DNA of 64,000 nucleotides. Source: Streptomyces sp. NRRL S-455 (GTDB lineage: Bacteria > Actinomycetota > Actinomycetes > Streptomycetales > Streptomycetaceae). Position 1 is the stretch's first letter; each line of letters opens with the position of its first letter. The notes beneath the pieces are model-generated. The model did not search any database, was not told the DNA's origin, and saw only the letters and a list, made by a program, of their open reading frames with translations. Positions 27,893 to 35,425 of this stretch are shown in pieces. Position numbers and translations under genes: made by a program. The stretch lies in assembly GCF_000717875.1 (NCBI RefSeq), contig NZ_JOCT01000005.1, forward strand, positions 1 through 64,000, in the 5' to 3' direction.

Positions 27893-28942
27893 CTACCAGG
27901 AGGCCGGGACGGCCGCCGCCGGGCGGGTGCCCACGCAGGCCCAGGCGGTCCGCGCGCGGGCCAGTACGGTGTCACCCTGGACAGCCGAGACGGACAGCTG
28001 AAACGTTTCCTGTGGACGGGCGCCCGACGCGCACTCATCGACCACCAGCCGGGTGGGCCGGTCGAACTCGCCGAAGGCCAGGCACTGCACCGTGGTCCGG
28101 GCCAGCGCGAAGGACAGGTCGGCGAACGGGCCGTCGCACGCCTCGTGCACCTTGAGGTGGCCGAGCTGGCGGAAGCCCTCCAGCATCACCATCATCGGGA
28201 TGTGGTCGGTGGGGTGGTCGAAGAGCACCGCGTGGTCGCGGTCCACGCGCAACCGCCACTCTTCGGGCCTCGCGGCCTCTTCCAGGACGCAGTCCCGCCA
28301 GCGCAGCCGCCCCACCCGGTGCGGGGGCGTGCGCGGCGCCCCGGAGGCGGCCGTCCGCGCCGGTACGGTGGACGGCACGTCCGCGGCACCGCCGCCGAGC
28401 CGGCGCAGCAGGCGGTAGCGCCGTTCGTCCACCATCAGCATGCTGATGGCGCCCCAGCCGCACGTGCGGCCACCGACGACGAGCCGGAAGTCCATCCGGG
28501 CCCCGCTCCTGCCCCGCGCATCGTCGCCGTCCCAGGCCCACTCGCCCACCAGGAACACCGAGAGCGGTACGCCCTCGACCCGCAGGGCGGCGGGGTCGGT
28601 GATCTCGAAGTCGATGTCGCGGCCGACGAAGCGCCGGCCGAGCGGCACACCGCAGTGCCGGTGGGCGACGTAGACCATCCCCTGACGCAGGGTCTCCGCG
28701 AACAGCAGGGGATCGCTCAGACCGTTCTCGTCCGGGTGGTAGAGCGCGTGGTCGCGCGGCCACTGGGCGGCGACGACGAACTCGCGGTCACCGACACGGG
28801 CACCGTCGGTGACGAAGACCTCCGCGACGGAGCTGCGGTGCACCAGCTCACGCGTCACGGGACGTGCAAAGCTCAACGAATCGCAGGCGTGGGCCATTGC
28901 TGACGCCTGAGGGATGCTGGGATGATTGAGCACGACTGACAT
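27893..28942 (-). CDS. AfsA-family butyrolactone/butenolide synthase
   Basis: A 349-aa protein with two hot-dog repeats of the AfsA family, which condenses a beta-ketoacyl chain with a dihydroxyacetone-phosphate-type acceptor to make the hormone precursor. Seen: FARPVTRELVHRSSVAEVFV near residue 25, WPRDHALYHP near 80, and a second half with DHAVLFDHPTDHIPMMVMLE, the duplicated conserved block. It is divergent from the TetR gene at 29187 and shares with it a promoter holding an 18-bp palindrome. This afsA-tetR pairing is the standard quorum-type switch of Streptomyces clusters. Confidence 0.9.
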   Translation of the reverse strand: MSVVLNHPSIPQASAMAHACDSLSFARPVTRELVHRSSVAEVFVTDGARVGDREFVVAAQWPRDHALYHPDENGLSDPLLFAETLRQGMVYVAHRHCGVPLGRRFVGRDIDFEITDPAALRVEGVPLSVFLVGEWAWDGDDARGRSGARMDFRLVVGGRTCGWGAISMLMVDERRYRLLRRLGGGAADVPSTVPARTAASGAPRTPPHRVGRLRWRDCVLEEAARPEEWRLRVDRDHAVLFDHPTDHIPMMVMLEGFRQLGHLKVHEACDGPFADLSFALARTTVQCLAFGEFDRPTRLVVDECASGARPQETFQLSVSAVQGDTVLARARTAWACVGTRPAAAVPASW

Positions 28943-29024
28943 CTGGGATTCGCCTCCCCCGTACTGGAAGAACCAGGACCATGCGAACTAACAGACGTGC
29001 GGCGCCCTTCGGCACAAAATTAAT

Positions 29025-29042
29025 ATACCTTCGGGAAGGTAT
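29025..29042. promoter_or_regulatory. ARE-like operator between afsA and tetR
   Basis: ATACCTTC-GG-GAAGGTAT is a perfect 8+2+8 palindrome resembling the autoregulatory elements bound by gamma-butyrolactone receptors. It lies in the divergent afsA/tetR promoter, 83 bp upstream of the afsA-type start. A 6/8 version occurs upstream of the SARP gene at 60194. Confidence 0.8.
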
Positions 29043-29186
29043 CTTGCAAGGCTCGGGCGGAACACGGCGGATGATCGGTCATCCCTGCTGGTCAGAGAGG
29101 CGAAACCCGCGAAGCGTCCGCACGTGCCCCGACCCGGCCCTCCCCCCACGAACCGGCCACCGAAAGCGGCGGACGGCACGGCACGA

Positions 29187-29855
29187 ATGGACGTCATGAG
29201 CGAACACGGCAACGCGATACAGACCTCGCACATCTCCGGCGGCACCTCGGTCGACGACACCTCGCACCTCAAGCAGGACCGCGCCATCCGCACCCGGCGC
29301 ACCATCCTCGACGCGGCCGCGGAGGTCTTCGCCCGGCGCGGCTACCCGAACGTCACCATCAAGGACATCGCCGACGGCGCGGAGATGACCAAGGGCGCGG
29401 TGTACTTCCACTTCTCCAACAAGGAGGCCCTCGCGGTCGCCGTGACGGAGGAGTTCTACCGCAGGCTCAACGAGATCGTCTCCCCCGCGCTCGAGGGCGA
29501 CCACTCCTCGCCCTCGACGGTGGTGGACGTGCTGCTGCGCACCGCGGGCGGGTTCCGCGACGACGTCTACGTCAAGGCGGGGGCGCGTTTGCAGATCGAA
29601 CGCCCCTACATCAAGGCGGAGATGCCGGTCCCGTACGTCGGTTTCACGTCACTGATCGTCGAACTCCTCCAGGAGTGCCGGGCCGCGGGCCGGCTGCCGG
29701 AGAGCACGGTGCCCGAGGCCCTGGCCAGGGTCCTGGTCTCCGCCCTGTTCGGCGCCCAGCACATCTCCTGGGTGCAGAACGACCGGGCCGACATCGTGGA
29801 GCGGGTCGAGGAGATCGTCGACGCCTTCGCCCTGCTGTCGGTGCCGGCGCGGTAG
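29187..29855 (+). CDS. TetR regulator, butyrolactone-receptor family (second copy)
   Basis: A 222-aa TetR repressor with an extra N-terminal tail and a helix-turn-helix (DIADGAEMTKGAVYFHFSNK near 63-82). It is closely related to ArpA/ScbR. In the ligand pocket the segment reads PVPYVGFTSLI; from memory, genuine receptors usually have Trp where this has Phe, so altered or lost ligand binding is possible. The start is uncertain: ATG 29187 or ATG 29196, neither with a clear ribosome site. It is divergent from the AfsA homologue across the ARE-like palindrome and is probably autoregulated. Confidence 0.85.
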   Translation: MDVMSEHGNAIQTSHISGGTSVDDTSHLKQDRAIRTRRTILDAAAEVFARRGYPNVTIKDIADGAEMTKGAVYFHFSNKEALAVAVTEEFYRRLNEIVSPALEGDHSSPSTVVDVLLRTAGGFRDDVYVKAGARLQIERPYIKAEMPVPYVGFTSLIVELLQECRAAGRLPESTVPEALARVLVSALFGAQHISWVQNDRADIVERVEEIVDAFALLSVPAR

Positions 29856-29872
29856 GACCGTGTGGCCGGGAA

Positions 29873-29941
29873 GGTGCGGCGGGAGCCGGTGAACCGCTCC
29901 GGTCGCCGCACCGCCGCGCCGTCCGGCGGCGGGCCGGACGG
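29873..29941. terminator. Two stem-loops between convergent tetR and mmgE/prpD genes
   Basis: An inverted repeat with 9-bp arms (29873-29881 and 29904-29912) is followed by one with 8-bp arms (29919-29926 and 29934-29941), in the 87-bp gap between convergent genes. Confidence 0.6.
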
Positions 29942-29942
29942 T

Positions 29943-31496
29943 TCAGTCCAGGAAGGCGGCCTCTATCCAGCGACGCAGGGCGCCCGGACGCATGCGGTGC
30001 AGCCGGTCCACGCTGTCGGACACCTCGTGCGGGCCGCCGACCGACAGGAACTTCTCCCGCACCAGGTCCGCGTGCCGGACCCGGGTCTCCGGGCCGGCCG
30101 CACCGACCGGAATCAGCCGGGTGCGCGACACCGTACGGCCGTCGGTCAGCCGGACGGTGACCCGGGCACCGGTGGCCTTCGCGGCGCGGGAGAAGTCCCG
30201 TTCGTCGGCGCTCAGCGGGCCCAGCAGGTCGACCAGCTCGTCCCCGCCGAAGCCGCGCAGCCACGGCACGGCACGCTCCCCCGCCTCCCGTACCGCCTCG
30301 CCGAACGGGGCGTCGGACAGGAACAGTTCGCGCGTCATCTCGGTGTCGTGCTCCAGGCGCACCCGCCGGGCCAGCGCCCAGCGGGCCGGGTCGTCCAGGT
30401 GCGGGGAGGAGAAGTCGTCCACGGTGAACTCGCCGGTGAGCAGGGTGGTCGCGACGGGGTAGGGCACGTCGAGGACCAGGGCGCCGAGCGGGGAGCCCGG
30501 ACCGTTGACGTACCGGGCGGCGCGCTCGCCGGCGAAGAGGGTGTACAGGGACGCCTCGACGACCACCTCGGCCACTTCCTCGGGCCGCAGGCCGCCCAGT
30601 TCCCGGTGGATCTCGGCGGCGCAGTCCACGGCCGCGTCGATGCCCGGCCCGCCGGGGTGCATCTTGAAGGAAAGCGTGTCGGTGTGCCAGCGCCGGCCCA
30701 GTCCCTTGGCCACCGCCTGCGGCAGCGGCACGGTGGCGAACCGGGCGAGGAAGCCGTCCTCGTGCTCGACGATGTCGGGAGCGCCGCGCAGCCCCGCGTA
30801 CGCCGCGTCGCAGGCGTCCATGGCGGTGCGTACCGGGGTGAAGGTGTTGAACAGACGGGCGTCGCTGGCCAGGAAGGCGCGCATCAGGGGCCAGTTGGGC
30901 ATGGCGAAGGCCAGCCCTAAGGCGTTCTCCCAGAGCGAGGCCGGGGCCCGGTCGCAGTGCAGCCGGCCGGCCACCGCGCCCGCCAGGTGCGTGTGCACGG
31001 CGCTCTGGCCACGCAGCGGGCCGAGGGTGGCCGAGGCGGTGATGCGGGCCGCGCACTCGTTGGCCGCGACGACGGCGGTCAGCAGGGACAGCCCGTCGAG
31101 CCGGCGGGTGTAGGCGAAGGCGAGCGGTACCGCGACGGTGGAGTTCGACAGGTGTCCGGCGTAGGCGGTGTCGTCGAGGTTGAGCCAGGACCCGAGGGCG
31201 GCGAAGACGCCCGCGGCGGTGCGCGGGTCGCGCTGCATGGGGTGCCCGAAGGCCGCCACCAGCCGCCGTCCCAGCGGGTGCTGGAGCCCGGCCCTGATGG
31301 ATGCGGCCTGCGAGAGCACCTGGCTGGCGGCGAGCTTCAGCACCCGGCACGGGATGTGCTCGGGGCGCAGCGTCGCCGCCCACTGGGACAGTTCACGCAG
31401 CGGGGTGTCGGTGGGTCGGCGAGGACGCCTGGGCGCCGTGCTTCCCCAGTCGTCGCACAGCGCCCTGGCCACGCTCTCACCGAGTACTGCCGTCAT
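29943..31496 (-). CDS. MmgE/PrpD-family dehydratase (VlmK-like)
   Basis: A 517-aa protein of the MmgE/PrpD superfamily (2-methylcitrate dehydratase, cis-aconitate decarboxylase). Seen: LGSWLNLDDTAYAGHLSNST near residue 150, the family's DDT...GH active-site region, and the large lid domain with SFKMHPGGPG near 278. In valanimycin biosynthesis, as I recall, the kinase VlmJ (DAG-kinase-like) and VlmK (MmgE/PrpD-like) dehydrate the serine-derived hydroxyl; a DAG-kinase homologue lies 600 bp upstream here. Codon 193 is TTA, suggesting bldA control. The pairing strongly supports an azoxy pathway. Confidence 0.88.
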   Translation of the reverse strand: MTAVLGESVARALCDDWGSTAPRRPRRPTDTPLRELSQWAATLRPEHIPCRVLKLAASQVLSQAASIRAGLQHPLGRRLVAAFGHPMQRDPRTAAGVFAALGSWLNLDDTAYAGHLSNSTVAVPLAFAYTRRLDGLSLLTAVVAANECAARITASATLGPLRGQSAVHTHLAGAVAGRLHCDRAPASLWENALGLAFAMPNWPLMRAFLASDARLFNTFTPVRTAMDACDAAYAGLRGAPDIVEHEDGFLARFATVPLPQAVAKGLGRRWHTDTLSFKMHPGGPGIDAAVDCAAEIHRELGGLRPEEVAEVVVEASLYTLFAGERAARYVNGPGSPLGALVLDVPYPVATTLLTGEFTVDDFSSPHLDDPARWALARRVRLEHDTEMTRELFLSDAPFGEAVREAGERAVPWLRGFGGDELVDLLGPLSADERDFSRAAKATGARVTVRLTDGRTVSRTRLIPVGAAGPETRVRHADLVREKFLSVGGPHEVSDSVDRLHRMRPGALRRWIEAAFLD

Positions 31497-31573
31497 GGCG
31501 CGAGGCACCTCTCTTGCCGTACGCCGGCCGGGGCGTGCCGTGGCCGGCGGCTGGTCGCTCCGGGCGGGTGGAA

Positions 31574-31614
31574 GCGGCGGTGGGAGCACCGTCGGCCGGT
31601 GCTCCCACCGCCGC
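31574..31614 (-). terminator. Terminator after the SnoaL-like gene
   Basis: A perfect 18-bp stem (31574-31591 and 31597-31614) with a 5-nt loop, just past the SnoaL-like stop codon. It should end or attenuate the kinase-SnoaL transcript before the MmgE/PrpD gene. Confidence 0.85.
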
Positions 31615-31623
31615 GGGAGGGGT

Positions 31624-31992
31624 TCAGGCGGCCGGCACCTTGTCCAGGAAGCCGTAGACGGCCTTGATGCGCCCCGCCTCGTCGGCGACCAGGACGTCGA
31701 AACCGATCGCGATGGGCTCGGCGCCGGGCTCGGTGACCAGGCCCCACTGGAACCGGGCCTGGTTGTGGTGGGCGTCGACGGTGCCGTGCAGTTCGAAGGT
31801 CAGGCCCTTGAACTGCTCACGGGCGCCCGCCACCACCGCGCCGAAGCCCTCGTGGCCCTCGACGGCGGCGAGCGGGTCGATGTACGGGGCGTCGGCGGTG
31901 AACAGCTCGGCGATGGCCGCCGCGCGCTTGTCGGCGTCCGCCTCGTTCCAGATGGCCAGGTAGCGGTCGACGGTGGTGGTCAGGTCGCTCAT
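31624..31992 (-). CDS. SnoaL/NTF2-like small protein
   Basis: A 122-aa single-domain alpha+beta barrel protein of the SnoaL-like NTF2 fold (YLAIWNEADADKRAAAIAEL at the N terminus, then FTADAPYIDPLAAVEGHEGF). Members are cyclases, isomerases or ligand-binding proteins, and the fold does not give the reaction. It lies 83 bp downstream of the lipid-kinase-like gene and is followed by a terminator. Possible roles are handling a reactive azo or hydrazine intermediate, or hydrolase-like work; this is inference only. Confidence 0.8.
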   Translation of the reverse strand: MSDLTTTVDRYLAIWNEADADKRAAAIAELFTADAPYIDPLAAVEGHEGFGAVVAGAREQFKGLTFELHGTVDAHHNQARFQWGLVTEPGAEPIAIGFDVLVADEAGRIKAVYGFLDKVPAA

Positions 31993-32075
31993 GTGTGTTC
32001 TCCTCGTTTTCCGATGGTGGGGCTGACCCGACGTGCCGTCGCCAGGCGTGCGGTACGACGGGGGTTCTGGATGTC

Positions 32076-33041
32076 TCAGGGGGTCTCGGGGCGGTCCGAG
32101 GCCGGGGCCCACACGGGGAGGGCGCCGGGGAGGACTTCGAAGGTGGCCGTGGAGCCGATGCCGTGCTGGTACTCGCCGTCGTGCTCCAGCGGCAGCCGAC
32201 GGCCGTCGGTGCGCTCCACGGTGATGGTCCGGCCGCGCGCGTACCGCGTGGCGGGGTGGCCGATGTGGGCGGCGGTCAGGGTCAGCCGCGGCACGTCGGC
32301 CGCGGCGATCCCGTCGCCGATGACGCAGACGTCGAGCAGGCCGTCGTCGAGCAGCGAGTCGGGCAGGACGTTGAACCGGCCGCCGCGGTAGGGGCCGCCG
32401 CCGACGTTCGCGAGGACGGTCGGGCCCTCGTGCACGACCCGCCCGTCGACGGTGACCCGGCCCGGGTACGGCGCGTAGCCCGCGGCGGTGTCGGCGAAGG
32501 CGCGCGCGTACCGCTCGCGGCCGGTCAACGGCAGGTCGCGGGCGGTGATCAGCGCGTCGGCGATCACACCGGAGCAGGCTCCCAGGTAGACGTACTGACG
32601 GGTCTCGGCGAGACGGGCCAGGTCCAGGCGGCGCGGGCGGGCGCTGCCGCCGATGCCGGAGTCGGTGAGGATCGTCTTGAGGGACTCCGTCCACGGACGG
32701 TCGCCCCACAGCATCTTGTAGCCGGAGTTGCCGGTGCCGCCGGGCACCACCGCGAGCGTGGCGCGCCCGGAGGCGGGCACCAGGCCCTGGACGGCCTCCC
32801 GGACGGTGCCGTCGCCGCCGATGACGACGACCAGGTCGGGGGCGCCGGCGTGCCGTTCGAGGGCCCTCCGCACCGCGACGGTGGCGTCACCCGGTCCAGT
32901 GGTCGGGTGCACCTCGGTGCGCTCCAGGTACGAGTCGCACAACTGGCGTACCTGTTCCACCAGTTCCGGGCTGTGGCTGCCGGAGGCCGGGTTGGCCAGG
33001 ACCAGTGCCCGGGTCGGGACCGGGGCTGCTGTATCTGCCAT
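32076..33041 (-). CDS. Diacylglycerol-kinase-family kinase (VlmJ-like)
   Basis: A 321-aa kinase with the DAGK catalytic fold. Seen: NPASGS near residue 17, the glycine-rich nucleotide motif VVIGGDGTVREAVQG near 74, and VVPGGTGNSGYKML near 99. Similar kinases phosphorylate lipids, but in valanimycin biosynthesis VlmJ of this family phosphorylates the hydroxyl of valanimycin hydrate so that VlmK can eliminate it (from memory). The neighbouring MmgE/PrpD gene makes that role likely. A SARP-type promoter lies about 75 bp upstream. Confidence 0.88.
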   Translation of the reverse strand: MADTAAPVPTRALVLANPASGSHSPELVEQVRQLCDSYLERTEVHPTTGPGDATVAVRRALERHAGAPDLVVVIGGDGTVREAVQGLVPASGRATLAVVPGGTGNSGYKMLWGDRPWTESLKTILTDSGIGGSARPRRLDLARLAETRQYVYLGACSGVIADALITARDLPLTGRERYARAFADTAAGYAPYPGRVTVDGRVVHEGPTVLANVGGGPYRGGRFNVLPDSLLDDGLLDVCVIGDGIAAADVPRLTLTAAHIGHPATRYARGRTITVERTDGRRLPLEHDGEYQHGIGSTATFEVLPGALPVWAPASDRPETP

Positions 33042-33114
33042 GAGGGCGTACTCCTTCGTCGGACGGCGCCGGCGGGTCCGGGGCCGCGCCTGCGGCTCCG
33101 GACCCACGACGCCA

Positions 33115-33157
33115 ACTCTGCCGCCGACCGCTGCCACGGCGCTGACGTGCGGCTGAC
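33115..33157 (-). promoter_or_regulatory. SARP-type promoter for the kinase operon
   Basis: On the minus strand three heptamers GTCAGCC, GTCAGCG and GGCAGCG start exactly 11 bp apart (33157, 33146, 33135). Eight bases then precede a -10-like CAGAGT at 33120-33115. This is the layout of SARP-activated promoters. Confidence 0.72.
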
Positions 33158-33470
33158 GCCGACGAGGCGCACGGGCACGGGGAGACAGGACAGGGACACA
33201 CCGGGCACGGGGACGCGGGGCCGAGGGCACGCCCGGCCCGCCGCGGACGCCCGCGGTGCGCCGGGCCGGGCGCCGCGGGCACCCAAGGCACGTGTGCGAG
33301 GTGGGTCGGGAGTGGGAGCGAGGGGAGAGCGGGGCGCGGGCCGGCCGGCCGGGGCAGTGCCTCCAGTTCGTCCAGCAGCTCGTCCACCAGCCGCTGGACG
33401 GGTTCGCGCAGCCGCTTCACCCGGCGCGCGGTGACACTCGTGTGAGGCCGGTGCTGGGGGTGTGGTGCAG
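33158..33470. other. Non-coding spacer
   Basis: GC-rich sequence between the SARP-type promoter and the terminator of the thioesterase operon. Open frames here have no recognisable product or ribosome site. I see nothing else in it. Confidence 0.5.
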
Positions 33471-33505
33471 ACCGGGAAGGCGCCGGAGCGGGGCGCCTTC
33501 CCGGT
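33471..33505 (-). terminator. Terminator of the PKS operon
   Basis: A perfect 14-bp stem (33471-33484 and 33492-33505) with a 7-nt loop, 56 bp past the thioesterase stop codon. Confidence 0.88.
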
Positions 33506-33561
33506 GCCGCGCCGGTGCTATGGCCGGGAAGGCCGGCCGGTCGACCTCTCCGGTCGCGGCG

Positions 33562-34386
33562 CTAGCGCGCGGGGTGGGCGGCGATCCGCTGCAGGCGGTG
33601 CGCGAAGTGGGCGGTGACGGCCTGGGCGTGGGTGTCGATGTAGAAGTGGCCGCCGGAGTACTCGTTGTGGCCGAGGTAGGCGGGGGTGCGTCCGGCCCAG
33701 TGGGTCATGGCGTCCGGCTCCTCCTGCAGGGGGTCGGAGCGCCCGCCGTAGGAGGCGAGCGGGCAGGCGACCCCCGCGCCGTCGTCGACGTACTGGGCGG
33801 CGACCCTGAGGTCGGCGCGGAGCGCGGGGACCACGAGGGCGAGCATCTCGGGGTTGTCGTAGATCTCGGCCGGGAAGGAGCCCAGCTTCTTGATCCACTC
33901 GACGAGCTCGGGCTCGGGCATCCGGCTCTGCTCCTCGGTGGGCTGGAAGAAGCCCACGGGCGACCAGCCGGACATGCCGACCATGACGGGCGCCGGGCCG
34001 CCCTCCTCCTCCATGCGGATGGCCAGCCGGAACGCCAGCTGGGCGCCGAGGCAGTGCCCGAAGAACGCGAACGGCCGGTCGTCCAGGTCGTCGAGCACGG
34101 CCTCGTGCAGCGCTTCGAGCAGCGGCCAGAACTCCTCGTACGTCGGCTCCTCCCGGCGGTTGTGACGGCCCGGCAGGGTCACCGCCTGCGGGGCGATGTC
34201 GGGCGGCAGCAGGCTCTCCCAGTCCCGGTAGATGATGGCGCCGCTGCCCGCGTGCGGGAGCAGGAACAACCGGATCGAGGCGTCGGGCGAGGGCTCCACC
34301 GGGTGGAACCACTGGCCCGCGCGGGACATCCGGCTGCCGGCGGTGACGGTGGCACCGGTGTCCGTTGCGTTGGTGGTACTGGTCAC
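33562..34386 (-). CDS. Type II thioesterase with a Cys nucleophile
   Basis: A 274-aa GrsT/TycF-type editing thioesterase that removes stalled acyl groups from PKS or NRPS carrier proteins. Seen: LFLLPHAGSGAIIYRDW near residue 40, nucleophile elbow FGHCLGAQLAF near 110, and catalytic His in SGGHFYID near 252. The usual elbow is GHSMG; here Ser is replaced by Cys. The GTG start overlaps the luciferase-like gene's stop (GTGA), so the two are coupled. It is the last gene of the ACP-PKS-ligase-oxidoreductase operon. Confidence 0.9.
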   Translation of the reverse strand: MTSTTNATDTGATVTAGSRMSRAGQWFHPVEPSPDASIRLFLLPHAGSGAIIYRDWESLLPPDIAPQAVTLPGRHNRREEPTYEEFWPLLEALHEAVLDDLDDRPFAFFGHCLGAQLAFRLAIRMEEEGGPAPVMVGMSGWSPVGFFQPTEEQSRMPEPELVEWIKKLGSFPAEIYDNPEMLALVVPALRADLRVAAQYVDDGAGVACPLASYGGRSDPLQEEPDAMTHWAGRTPAYLGHNEYSGGHFYIDTHAQAVTAHFAHRLQRIAAHPAR

Positions 34387-35387
34387 GACTGTGTACTCCC
34401 CACGGTGGTGGACGGGCCGAGGGCGCGTACCGCGGGCAGCAGCACCTCGGCGATCTCCTTCAACTGCGGTTCCGGGTCGAGCGATCCGATCCTCAGGACC
34501 AGGTGGCGGGCGCCGGCCCGGACGTAGCCGCCGAGCCATTCGGCGCACTTCTCGGCGCTGCCCCAGGCGTAGGCCTGGATGGTGCGCATCTGGTCGAGGG
34601 AACGGCCGTAGTAGTGGCTGATGTAGTGCTCCAGTTCGGCCTCGGCCGCCCGCTCGTCGCGGTTCACCGTGATCGTCGCGTACAGAGCGGGGGTGACGGC
34701 GCCGGCGGGGCGGCCGGCCTCCTCGGCGAGCTCGGCGATCCGGCGGCGGGCCCGGCCGTAGGCGTCGGGGTCGGGCAGGAACGGCAGCCAGCCGTCGTAG
34801 CGGGTGGCCGCGCGGGCGAGCACCTTGGGGGTGTCGCTGCCGGCCAGCCACAGCGGCGGGCCGCCGGCGGTGGCCGGGGAGGGCAGCCGGTCGAGGTGGT
34901 CGGCCTGCCAGTACCTGCCCCGGAAGTCGGCCGGTTCGCCCTCCTGTCCGGCGCGCCAGGCCGTGCGCCACAGGGCGGTGATCTCGTCGAGGCGTCCGAC
35001 GCGGCCGCGGAAGCCGGCGCCGACCGAGGCGAACTCCTCCTCCGTCTCGGGCATGGGGAAGCCGGAGCCGAGCCCGAGGACCAGCCGGCCCGCTGCCACA
35101 TGGCTGAGGCTCGCGACCATATTGGCGCCGATCAGCGGGTGGCGCAGGGCCGGGGTCAGGGCGGCGGTGCCGACGGTGATCCGCTCGGTGGCGGCAGCAG
35201 CGGCGGCCAGGACGACGAGCGGGTCCAGGCGGGGGCGGGCGGTGAGCGAGTCGCCCGCCCAGAGGGAGTCGAATCCCAGGGCCTCGGCCTGCCGGGCGAA
35301 GCCCAGCAGCGGGGCCGCCGCGTAGGTGCCGTTGATGGCCTGTTCCCGGGTGGGCAGCAGGATGCCGACGTGCAGGGGCCCGTTCAT
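34383..35387 (-). CDS. Luciferase-like (LLM class) flavin oxidoreductase
   Basis: A 334-aa TIM-barrel protein of the bacterial-luciferase/F420 oxidoreductase superfamily. Seen: GILLPT at the N terminus, RQAEALGFDSLWAGDSL near residue 31, RITVGTAALTPALRHPL near 68, and RLVLGLGSGFPM near 100. Members use FMNH2 or F420H2. Reaction in this cluster is unknown; candidates are oxidation of the alkyl chain or PKS-bound tailoring (MSL/LLM type). It sits between the ligase and the type II thioesterase in one operon. Confidence 0.85.
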   Translation of the reverse strand: MNGPLHVGILLPTREQAINGTYAAAPLLGFARQAEALGFDSLWAGDSLTARPRLDPLVVLAAAAAATERITVGTAALTPALRHPLIGANMVASLSHVAAGRLVLGLGSGFPMPETEEEFASVGAGFRGRVGRLDEITALWRTAWRAGQEGEPADFRGRYWQADHLDRLPSPATAGGPPLWLAGSDTPKVLARAATRYDGWLPFLPDPDAYGRARRRIAELAEEAGRPAGAVTPALYATITVNRDERAAEAELEHYISHYYGRSLDQMRTIQAYAWGSAEKCAEWLGGYVRAGARHLVLRIGSLDPEPQLKEIAEVLLPAVRALGPSTTVGSTQS

Positions 35388-35425
35388 GGGCGACAACCTT
35401 TCTGTCCGCGCTGGCTGACGCGGTG

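Noticed and set aside
33256..33434. Short plus-strand ORF in the spacer after the PKS operon
   Set aside because: Low-complexity Arg/Gly sequence, no start signal and no similarity.
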